A DNA stretch of 6,604 nucleotides from positions 1 to 6,604 of the forward strand of contig CALMNV010000342.1 in NCBI GenBank assembly GCA_937873285.1, given 5' to 3'. Below are positions 1 through 4,846 of the stretch, one piece after another; position 1 is the stretch's first letter; each line of letters opens with the position of its first letter. The position numbers and the translations under genes are program-made. Origin of the DNA: an uncultured Intrasporangium sp. Lineage in GTDB: Bacteria; Actinomycetota; Actinomycetes; Actinomycetales; Dermatophilaceae. The notes below the pieces were generated by a model that was not told where the DNA came from, did no database searches, and saw only the letters and a program-made list of their open reading frames with translations.

Positions 1-468
1 GCCGAGGAGGGACACGTCGCTCGTCGCGGGGCCGACGGCGACGACGCGGCCGACGAGCCCAGCGGCCGCGACGACCGCGGTGTCGACGACGGCGCCGTCC
101 CGGGCACCGACGTCGAGGGTGACGCTGCGGCCACCGAGCGCGCTGACCTTGGTGGCCACGACACGCGCGGCGAGCAACGGTGCGGACACGGCTGACGGGC
201 CGAGCAGCCGGTCCAGCCGGCCGAGGTCGGCGAGGCGGCGCTGCTGCAGGGCGACCGTGGTGGCCAGCCGCGCGTTCTCGGCCCGCAACCGCGCCAGCTC
301 GTCGCCGGACGCCGGTGCCGTCAGCACCCGCTGGACCGGCCCGAACACGGCCGTGCCCGCCGCACGCACCGCCGTGGCGGCCGGTGACCCGGCGAGGTCG
401 GCCGCGAGGAGCGCCACGGTGGTCGCGACCAGCACGGCGAGCAGCCGACCACGCGGACGGTGACCCAT
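1..468 (-). CDS. mreC: Rod shape-determining protein MreC, N-terminal part (cut by left edge)
   Basis: MreC is a membrane-anchored periplasmic scaffold that links cytoplasmic MreB to the wall-elongation enzymes. The 156 codons present start with ATG at 468 and run open to base 1. A very short cytoplasmic tail (about residues 1-8, rich in Arg) is followed by one hydrophobic segment (about 9-27). A Leu/Arg/Glu-rich stretch at about 56-89 (GDELARLRAENARL and onward) fits the MreC coiled coil. A beta-rich region from about 98 contains RSVTLDVGARDG and GLVGRVVAVGP, the hallmark of the first MreC barrel domain. Family members are about 270-310 residues, so roughly half is missing. The start is 4 bases after the mreB stop. 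Only a weak AGGG lies close upstream, so translation is probably coupled to mreB. mreD and penicillin-binding protein genes would be expected beyond the edge. Confidence 0.93.
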   Translation of the reverse strand, partial: MGHRPRGRLLAVLVATTVALLAADLAGSPAATAVRAAGTAVFGPVQRVLTAPASGDELARLRAENARLATTVALQQRRLADLGRLDRLLGPSAVSAPLLAARVVATKVSALGGRSVTLDVGARDGAVVDTAVVAAAGLVGRVVAVGPATSDVSLLG

Positions 469-472
469 GACC

Positions 473-1507
473 CTAGAGCCGCTGGTCCTGGACGAGCACC
501 CGCTCCAGGCCGGCGAAGTCGTCGACGCACCGCCCGGCGCCGCGGGCGACGGCGCGCAGCGGGTCCTCGGCGACGTGCACCGGCACCCCGAGCTCATGAC
601 GCAGCCGGGCATCCAGCCCCCGCAGCAGGGCGCCACCTCCGGTCAGGGTGATGCCGCGGTCGAGGATGTCGCCGGCGAGCTCGGGCGGGCACACGTCCAA
701 CGTGGCCCGCACGAGCTCGACGATCTGCAGCACAGGGCCCTCGACGGCCCGGCGCACCTCTGCCGAGCTCACCGTGACGGTCTTGGGCAGGCCGGTGACG
801 AGGTCGCGGCCCCGCACGCGGGTCGTCAGCTCGGTGCGGAGCGGGAAGGCGGAGCCGACGGCCACCTTGATGTCCTCGGCGCTGCGCTCGCCGAGGAGGA
901 GGGAGTACTCGGCCTTGACGTGGGCGATGACCGCCTCGTCGACCTCGTCACCGGCGACGCGCAGCGAGGTCGACGTGACGATGCCGCCCAGGCTGATCAC
1001 CGCGACGTCCGTCGTCCCGCCCCCGATGTCGACGACCATGCTCGCCGCGGTCTCGTGGACGGGCAGCCCGGCCCCGACGGCCGCCGCCATCGGCTCCTCG
1101 ATCATGTAGACCCGCCGGGCGCCGCAGCGGGTCGCGGCGTCCTCGAGCGCGCGCCGCTCGACGCCCGTGACCCCGCTCGGGACGCAGAGCCCCATTCGGG
1201 GCCGCACGAGCCGCGACTGGCGCACCTGGTCGAGGAACCACCGGAGCATCCGCTCGGTCTCGTCGGCGTCGGAGACCACCCCGTCCCGCAGCGGCCGCAC
1301 GGCTCGGATGGAGCCGGGGGCGCGGCCAAGCATCTCCTTGGCCCGGGTCCCGGCGGCGACGAGCCGGCCCGTGCCCACCTCCACCGCCACGACGGACGGC
1401 TCCTCGAGGACGACGCCGACCCCGCGCGCATGGATGAGGGTGTTCGCCGTGCCGAGGTCGATCGCGAGGTCACGCCCCAGCCAGGGCGGAGAGGGCAACC
1501 AGGACAC
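473..1507 (-). CDS. mreB: Actin-like rod shape-determining protein MreB
   Basis: MreB is a bacterial actin that forms membrane-bound filaments and directs lateral wall synthesis. The 344-residue length is normal for the family. Nucleotide-binding elements are all present: phosphate 1 DLGTANT (17-23), the connecting segment VPSGVTGVERRA (109-120), the IEEPMAAAVGAGLPV motif (136-150, with Glu138 at the likely hydrolytic position), phosphate 2 VDIGGGTTDVAVISLGG (159-175) and the adenosine loop TGGGALLRGL (289-298). The N-terminal leader SWLPSPPWLGRD contains two Trp residues and could insert in the membrane, as N-terminal segments of other MreBs do; this is inference. The start is GTG at 1507. 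No good Shine-Dalgarno sequence is visible in the 26 bases after the ndk stop, and no better in-frame start precedes the DLGTANT motif. mreC follows after 4 bases. Confidence 0.97.
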   Translation of the reverse strand: MSWLPSPPWLGRDLAIDLGTANTLIHARGVGVVLEEPSVVAVEVGTGRLVAAGTRAKEMLGRAPGSIRAVRPLRDGVVSDADETERMLRWFLDQVRQSRLVRPRMGLCVPSGVTGVERRALEDAATRCGARRVYMIEEPMAAAVGAGLPVHETAASMVVDIGGGTTDVAVISLGGIVTSTSLRVAGDEVDEAVIAHVKAEYSLLLGERSAEDIKVAVGSAFPLRTELTTRVRGRDLVTGLPKTVTVSSAEVRRAVEGPVLQIVELVRATLDVCPPELAGDILDRGITLTGGGALLRGLDARLRHELGVPVHVAEDPLRAVARGAGRCVDDFAGLERVLVQDQRL

Positions 1508-1533
1508 GGGGGTCTTCGTCGTGGTGGAGGCGG

Positions 1534-1956
1534 TCAGAGCTGGGGAAACCAGATGGCGACCTCGCGCGCGGCCGACTCCGGCGAGTCGGAGCCGTGCACG
1601 ATGTTCTGCTGCACCGCGGTGCCCCAGTCACGGCCGAGGTCGCCGCGGATGGTGCCGGGGGCCGCGTCCGTGGGGTTCGTCGCGCCGGCCAGCGCGCGGA
1701 AGCCGCGGACGCAGCCCTCGCCCTCGATCACCGCCGCCGTGACCGGCCCCGACGACATGAAGTCGACGAGCGGCTCGTAGAACGGCTTGCCCTCGTGCTC
1801 GGCGTAGTGTGCGCCGAGCTGCTCCCGGGTCGGGGTGAGCACGGCCAGCGCGACGAGCGTGTAGCCCTTGGCCTCGACCCGCCGGAGCACCTCCCCCGTG
1901 AGGCGGCGCGCGACGCCGTCGGGCTTGACCAGGACGAGAGAACGTTCGCTGCTCAC
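1534..1956 (-). CDS. ndk: Nucleoside diphosphate kinase
   Basis: Ndk moves the gamma-phosphate of ATP to other nucleoside diphosphates through a phosphohistidine intermediate and so keeps the cytosolic NTP and dNTP pools balanced. The 140-residue protein has the usual length. It shows the N-terminal LVLVKPDGV (7-15), the nucleotide-contacting GATNPTDAAPGTIRGD (91-106) and the active-site NIVHGSDS (118-125) with catalytic His121. The C-terminus WFPQL is typical of actinobacterial Ndk. The start is GTG at 1956. It is supported by an AGGG/GGTGA-type ribosome binding site that overlaps the stop codon of the DUF4233 gene, 9 bases upstream. Nothing is missing or unusual. Position between the DUF4233 gene and mreB matches the conserved actinobacterial order. 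Confidence 0.98.
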   Translation of the reverse strand: MSSERSLVLVKPDGVARRLTGEVLRRVEAKGYTLVALAVLTPTREQLGAHYAEHEGKPFYEPLVDFMSSGPVTAAVIEGEGCVRGFRALAGATNPTDAAPGTIRGDLGRDWGTAVQQNIVHGSDSPESAAREVAIWFPQL

Positions 1957-1960
1957 CGGG

Positions 1961-1967
1961 TCACCCT
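1961..1967 (-). promoter_or_regulatory. Ribosome binding site of ndk
   Basis: The minus strand reads AGGGTGA here, followed by CCCG and the GTG start of ndk at 1956. AGGG is 7 bases from the start and GGTGA is 4. The site overlaps the TAG stop of the upstream DUF4233 gene (1966-1968). Ribosomes ending that gene are therefore placed on the ndk start, and this favours the GTG at 1956 as the true start. Confidence 0.6.
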
Positions 1968-2349
1968 ACCGGTGCAGCCGCTGGCCGTCGGACGCGTCGG
2001 TGCGGGTCCCCTGCAGCAGGCTGGCCACCCACAGCGCGAGGAAGACCAGGCCGGCTGGGAGCATGAGCGGCACGACCAGCGCGGACAGCAAGGTCAGCGC
2101 CTGGGCCAGCCACCCGAGCGTCAGGCCCCACGGTCCGCGCAGCAGGGCCGCCGAGAGCAGGCACAGGGCGGCGATCGCGCTGCCAGCCAGCAGGTATGCC
2201 GTGGAGCGCCCGCTGTCGGGGCCGGCGGCGGCCACGGCGCGGCCGACCAGCGCGCCGAAGAAGACGATGACCGACTGACCGGCGAGGACCGTGGCGAGCA
2301 TCCGCCAGGTGAACCTCCCCGTCGTGCCGTAGAACCTCAGGCCGCGCAT
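1966..2349 (-). CDS. DUF4233 family four-helix membrane protein
   Basis: This is a 127-residue integral membrane protein of unknown biochemical role. After a basic N-terminus come four hydrophobic segments at about 17-37, 51-70, 76-93 and 95-112. The signature RRMLATVL-like opening (here WRMLATVL, 15-22) and the RGPWGLTLGW loop (71-80) match the DUF4233 family, found in Actinobacteria next to folC and ndk. Family assignment is from recognised sequence pattern and location, not from a search. The ATG start at 2349 is backed by a strong GGAGG site. ndk begins 9 bases after its stop. Its steady linkage to folC and ndk suggests a link with folate or nucleotide metabolism, or only co-expression with growth genes; neither can be decided from sequence. 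Confidence 0.88.
   Translation of the reverse strand: MRGLRFYGTTGRFTWRMLATVLAGQSVIVFFGALVGRAVAAAGPDSGRSTAYLLAGSAIAALCLLSAALLRGPWGLTLGWLAQALTLLSALVVPLMLPAGLVFLALWVASLLQGTRTDASDGQRLHR
2194..2201 (-). other. CGGCATAC octamer, copy 1
   Basis: The minus strand reads CGGCATAC within the DUF4233 gene, coding Ala51-Tyr52 as GCA TAC. The other copies are at 2833-2840, 3803-3810 and 4571-4578. The role is unknown; it may be a chromosome-wide short motif. Confidence 0.45.
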
Positions 2350-2355
2350 GCTGCG

Positions 2356-2364
2356 CCCCTCCCT
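2356..2364 (-). promoter_or_regulatory. Strong ribosome binding site of the DUF4233 gene
   Basis: The minus strand reads AGGGAGGGG, containing a perfect GGAGG core (2358-2362) that ends 8 bases before the ATG at 2349. It is the best Shine-Dalgarno match in the window and fixes the start. It lies in the 42-base gap after the L7/L12-like gene, so this gene can be translated independently of its neighbour. Confidence 0.75.
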
Positions 2365-2391
2365 GCTCGCCCTCGCCGGACAAGTCGTTCG

Positions 2392-2838
2392 TCAGTAGTT
2401 CTGCGTCGTGTCCCACGAGCGGATGATGGCCCGGGACTCCGCCTCGCTCGCCCCGGTGGCCTCGGCGTAGAGCGCCCGCGCCTCGTCCCTGCGGTCGGCC
2501 TCGATCAGGGCGCTGATCCGCAGCCGTGCCTCGTCGGTGAGCCGGCCCTCCGTCCACGAGGCGACGGCGTCCTTGACGCCAGGCCCCCGCCCGGGGACGA
2601 ACCACGAGGACACCGCGCGCTTGGCGTCGACGAGGGGGGCGCCCGTCGCCTCGCGGTAGAGCTTGATCGCGTTGACCGTCCGCCCGCTGCTGATCTCCCG
2701 GCTGATCCGGGCGCGGACGCCGTCGGTCAGCCCCGAGTAGCGCTGCTCCGGGTCGCGGCGCCCCACGAGGCGCCCGTAGAGCACGACGACGACGGCGACG
2801 ACGGCGAGCACGAGCAGGACCTTCACCGGGAACGGCAT
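2392..2838 (-). CDS. Membrane-anchored protein with two ribosomal L7/L12 C-terminal-like repeats
   Basis: I do not recognise a named gene. The 148-residue product opens with one hydrophobic helix (about 4-22, VKVLLVLAVVAVVVVLYG), then a basic stop-transfer stretch (RLVGRRDP, 23-30), which predicts an N-terminal anchor with the rest in the cytoplasm. Two ungapped 43-residue copies follow at 37-79 and 100-142. By my count 19 of 43 positions are identical. The first copy contains AIKLYREATGAPLVDAKRAV (57-76), closely resembling the helix-turn-helix face of the ribosomal protein L7/L12 C-terminal domain (compare its AIK...TGLGLKEAK pattern). The second (ALYAEATG, 122-129) has diverged and lacks the Lys. 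A 20-residue linker separates them. The ATG at 2838 has only a weak TAGG eight bases upstream. It sits 35 bases after folC and 42 before the DUF4233 gene. The L12 resemblance suggests protein binding, but the partner is unknown. Confidence 0.85.
   Translation of the reverse strand: MPFPVKVLLVLAVVAVVVVLYGRLVGRRDPEQRYSGLTDGVRARISREISSGRTVNAIKLYREATGAPLVDAKRAVSSWFVPGRGPGVKDAVASWTEGRLTDEARLRISALIEADRRDEARALYAEATGASEAESRAIIRSWDTTQNY
2413..2730 (-). repeat. Internal duplication in the L7/L12-like gene
   Basis: Two protein-level repeats of 43 codons lie at 2602-2730 (copy 1, residues 37-79) and 2413-2541 (copy 2, residues 100-142), a period of 63 codons. Shared positions include LTD at the start, the R-x-R-I-S core, the Leu-Tyr pair, EATGA and the closing Ser-Trp. 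The alignment needs no gaps, so an ancient in-frame duplication is more likely than chance. The nucleotide copies have diverged well beyond the point where recent duplication is plausible. Confidence 0.8.
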
Positions 2839-2840
2839 AC
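2833..2840 (+). other. CGGCATAC octamer, copy 2, over a start codon
   Basis: The plus strand reads CGGCATAC. On the coding strand this is GTATGCCG and contains the ATG of the L7/L12-like gene at 2836-2838. It is the only one of the four copies not wholly inside a coding region. Confidence 0.45.
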
Positions 2841-2873
2841 GGCCAGCCTACGGCCCCGCCGGGGACGAGCCGG

Positions 2874-4262
2874 TCAGGCGTCGGCGCGGCCGAGGAGCCT
2901 CTGCACCTCCCCCACCGTGACCACCGACCCGGTCGCAAGGACCGCGCCGCCCAGACCCTCCTCCTCGGCCAGGGTGACGGCCTGCTCGAGGGCGTCGGGC
3001 AGGTGCGGCACGACCGTCACCCGGCTCTCCCCGAAGATCTCGGAGGCCAGTGCCCCGAGCCGCTCGGCCGGCAGCGCGCGGGGAGAGGAGCTGCGCGTGA
3101 CGACGACGTGGTCGAGGGCCGGCTCGAGGGTCTCGAGGATTGCGGCGGCGTCCTTGTCGGCGACGATGCCGACCAGTCCGACGAGCCGCGAGAAGGCGAA
3201 CGCCTCGCCCAGGGCCGCCACGAGCGAGCGGGCACCGTGCGGGTTGTGCGCCGCGTCGACGAGGACCGTCGGGGAGCGCCGGACGACCTCCAGGCGCCCC
3301 GGGGAGGTCATCCCCGCGCATGCTGCCGCAAGCACGTCGGCGTCGAGCGGCTGGGCTCCGCCGCCGAGGAAGGCCTCGGCGGCGGCGACCGCGGTGGCCA
3401 GGTTGTGCGCCTGGTGCGCGCCGTGCAGCGGCAGCAGCAGGTCGCCGTACTCACCGGCGAGGCCCCGGACCGACACGAGCTGACCTCCGAGGGCGACCTC
3501 CCGGCGCAGCACACCGAAGTCGCGGCCCTCCAGCGTGAGCCGGGCCCCGACGTCCTCGGAGCGCTCGGCGAGCACCGCGACGACCTCCTCGGGCTGCTCG
3601 GCCGCGACGACGAGGGACCCGGCCTTGATGATGCCGCTCTTCTCGCGGGCGATCGCCTCGACGTCGTCGCCGAGCAGGTGGGTGTGGTCGAGGTCGACCG
3701 GAGTGACGACCGCCACCTGCCCGTCGGCGACGTTGGTCGCGTCCCAGGTGCCGCCGAGGCCGACCTCGACGACGGCCACGTCGACCGGCGCGTCCGCGAA
3801 CGCGGCATACGCCACCGCCACGAGCATCTCGAAGAAGCTCAGCCGCCTCCCCCCGGCGCGCAGTGAGCGCTCGTCGACGAGGTCGGCAAGAGGCGCCACG
3901 TCGGCGTAGGCGGCGAGGAACTGCTCCGGCCCGACGGGCCTGCCGGCGACGGTGATCCGCTCTCGCAGGTCGTGCAGGTGCGGGGAGGTGAAGCGGCCGG
4001 TGGTCAGGCCCGCCTCGGTGAGGATGGCGTCGACCATCCGGCTCGTGGAGGTCTTGCCGTTGGTCCCGGTCACGTGGACGACCGGGTAGGTCCGCTGCGG
4101 GTCCCCGGCCAGCCGGGTCACCGCAGCGATGCGTTCGAGGGTGGGGCCCACGTCGTGCTCGGGGATGCGGGCGAAAATGTGCTCCTCTGCCTGCCGCATC
4201 CGCTTGCGCAGCTCGAGGATCCGCCCCGCCTCCTGCGCGGCTGCGTCCGGTCGACCGGTCAT
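2874..4262 (-). CDS. folC: Bifunctional dihydrofolate synthase / folylpolyglutamate synthase
   Basis: FolC joins glutamate to dihydropteroate and then extends the gamma-glutamyl tail of reduced folates, using ATP, in the cytosol. The 462-residue product has normal length and both domains of the Mur ligase fold. Visible are the P-loop VTGTNGKTS (64-72), SPHLHDLRERI (93-103), the GLGGTWDATN motif (168-177), DLDHTHLLGDD (190-200), REKSGIIK with the presumed carbamylated Lys208 (206-213), HQAHN (283-287), PGRLEV (321-326) and DAAHNPHGA (336-344), followed by the C-terminal ATGSVVTVGEV. One oddity is Thr172 where most FolC proteins have Arg (GGR-x-DATN). The ATG at 4262 overlaps the TGA of the GNAT gene and has a GAGGAG site 5 bases upstream. 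The frame stays open for about 150 codons upstream without similarity to FolC, so a longer start is unlikely. Confidence 0.97.
   Translation of the reverse strand: MTGRPDAAAQEAGRILELRKRMRQAEEHIFARIPEHDVGPTLERIAAVTRLAGDPQRTYPVVHVTGTNGKTSTSRMVDAILTEAGLTTGRFTSPHLHDLRERITVAGRPVGPEQFLAAYADVAPLADLVDERSLRAGGRRLSFFEMLVAVAYAAFADAPVDVAVVEVGLGGTWDATNVADGQVAVVTPVDLDHTHLLGDDVEAIAREKSGIIKAGSLVVAAEQPEEVVAVLAERSEDVGARLTLEGRDFGVLRREVALGGQLVSVRGLAGEYGDLLLPLHGAHQAHNLATAVAAAEAFLGGGAQPLDADVLAAACAGMTSPGRLEVVRRSPTVLVDAAHNPHGARSLVAALGEAFAFSRLVGLVGIVADKDAAAILETLEPALDHVVVTRSSSPRALPAERLGALASEIFGESRVTVVPHLPDALEQAVTLAEEEGLGGAVLATGSVVTVGEVQRLLGRADA
3803..3810 (+). other. CGGCATAC octamer, copy 3
   Basis: The plus strand reads CGGCATAC inside folC. 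The coding strand reads GTATGCCG and codes Tyr152-Ala153 as TAT GCC, one of the very few TAT codons in the window. Confidence 0.45.
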
Positions 4263-4846
4263 GGCTGCTCCTCGGTCTCGGCAATGGCGCCCGTCTCGGG
4301 GCCGTCGGCGCGGCTCAGGTGACGAGCCACCCACACGCTGTCGGGGATGTAGGAGCCGCCAGGCTCCACGCCGGTGCGCACGAAGCCGTGGCGGGCGTAG
4401 AACCGGCCCGCCTGCTCGTTGGCGGCGAGGTGCGACAGGGATATCCGGGAGCGACCGAGGTCCGCCGCGCGCTGCACCACCGCCTCGAGCAGGGCACTGC
4501 CGACCCCCGTCCCCTGGTGCTCCGGCAGCACGTAGAGCTTCCACAGCAGCAGCACGTCGTCTCGCAGCCCGTATGCCGCCATGCCGACGACGACGCCGTC
4601 TCGCTCGAGCACGAGCGTGCGGCCGAGCCGGATGGACTCGACGACGACGTCGCTGGTCCACCACTTGGCCAGGCCCATCTCGACGTAGTCGCACCCGGCG
4701 ATCGGCTCGAACGTGGCCCGCCACGTGCGGTGGCCGACGGAGACGACGGCCGCCACGTCGTCTCCGGTCGCGGTGCGCACGCCGCGCGGACCGGCGCCGA
4801 CCGCGGGCACCCCGGCCGGGCGATCGTCGCCGTGGGAGCGGCTCAT
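4259..4846 (-). CDS. GNAT-family N-acetyltransferase
   Basis: This is a 195-residue acyl-CoA-dependent acetyltransferase of unknown substrate. The GNAT core runs from about 22 ([12 protein letters not shown]) to about 175. Beta-4/alpha-3 motif A is [19 protein letters not shown] (102-120), with the CoA pyrophosphate loop Gln111-x-x-Gly114-x-Gly116. Motif B is [13 protein letters not shown] (143-155), whose Tyr150 is the usual candidate general acid. The first about 20 residues and last about 20 are low-complexity and probably disordered. The ATG at 4846 overlaps the ileS TGA by four bases, and its own TGA overlaps the folC ATG, so it is embedded in the operon and likely translationally coupled to both. 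The upstream Shine-Dalgarno is poor. A RimI-type protein N-terminal acetyltransferase or a small-molecule acetyltransferase (for example polyamine or antibiotic) are both possible. Sequence alone does not decide. Confidence 0.92.
   Translation of the reverse strand: MSRSHGDDRPAGVPAVGAGPRGVRTATGDDVAAVVSVGHRTWRATFEPIAGCDYVEMGLAKWWTSDVVVESIRLGRTLVLERDGVVVGMAAYGLRDDVLLLWKLYVLPEHQGTGVGSALLEAVVQRAADLGRSRISLSHLAANEQAGRFYARHGFVRTGVEPGGSYIPDSVWVARHLSRADGPETGAIAETEEQP
4268..4273 (-). promoter_or_regulatory. Ribosome binding site of folC inside the GNAT gene
   Basis: The minus strand reads GAGGAG five bases before the folC ATG at 4262. It encodes the Glu-Glu just before the C-terminus of the acetyltransferase. 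It supports the ATG at 4262 as the folC start and reinitiation at the ATGA overlap. Confidence 0.65.
4571..4578 (-). other. CGGCATAC octamer, copy 4
   Basis: The minus strand reads CGGCATAC within the acetyltransferase gene, coding Ala91-Tyr92 as GCA TAC. GCA is a rare Ala codon here. Confidence 0.45.

Noticed and set aside
467..1780. Plus-strand open frame of 437 codons antisense to mreB and ndk
   Set aside because: Low-complexity Asp/Gly/His-rich product with no motif, and complete overlap with intact mreB. It is a high-GC shadow frame.
2350..2391. Largest intergenic gap, checked for a promoter, terminator or small RNA
   Set aside because: Apart from the strong ribosome binding site of the DUF4233 gene, no -10-like element or stable inverted repeat is visible in 42 bases.
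2839..2873. Possible small hairpins (CCCC-GGC-GGGG and GGCC-7-GGCC) after the folC stop, considered as a terminator
   Set aside because: Stems of four pairs, not followed by a T-run, and such pairings are expected by chance at this GC content. The next gene starts immediately.
1594..3483. Very long plus-strand open frame (629 codons) antisense to ndk, the DUF4233 gene, the L7/L12-like gene and folC
   Set aside because: It crosses four well-supported minus-strand genes. Its product is rich in Arg, Ala, Gly and His with no recognisable domain, as expected for antisense frames in a high-GC genome where stops are rare.
4263..4724. Possible N-terminal extension of FolC of about 154 residues
   Set aside because: The frame is open but Arg-rich and unlike any FolC domain, and it overlaps the acetyltransferase. 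The ATG at 4262 with its GAGGAG site gives a normal-length FolC.
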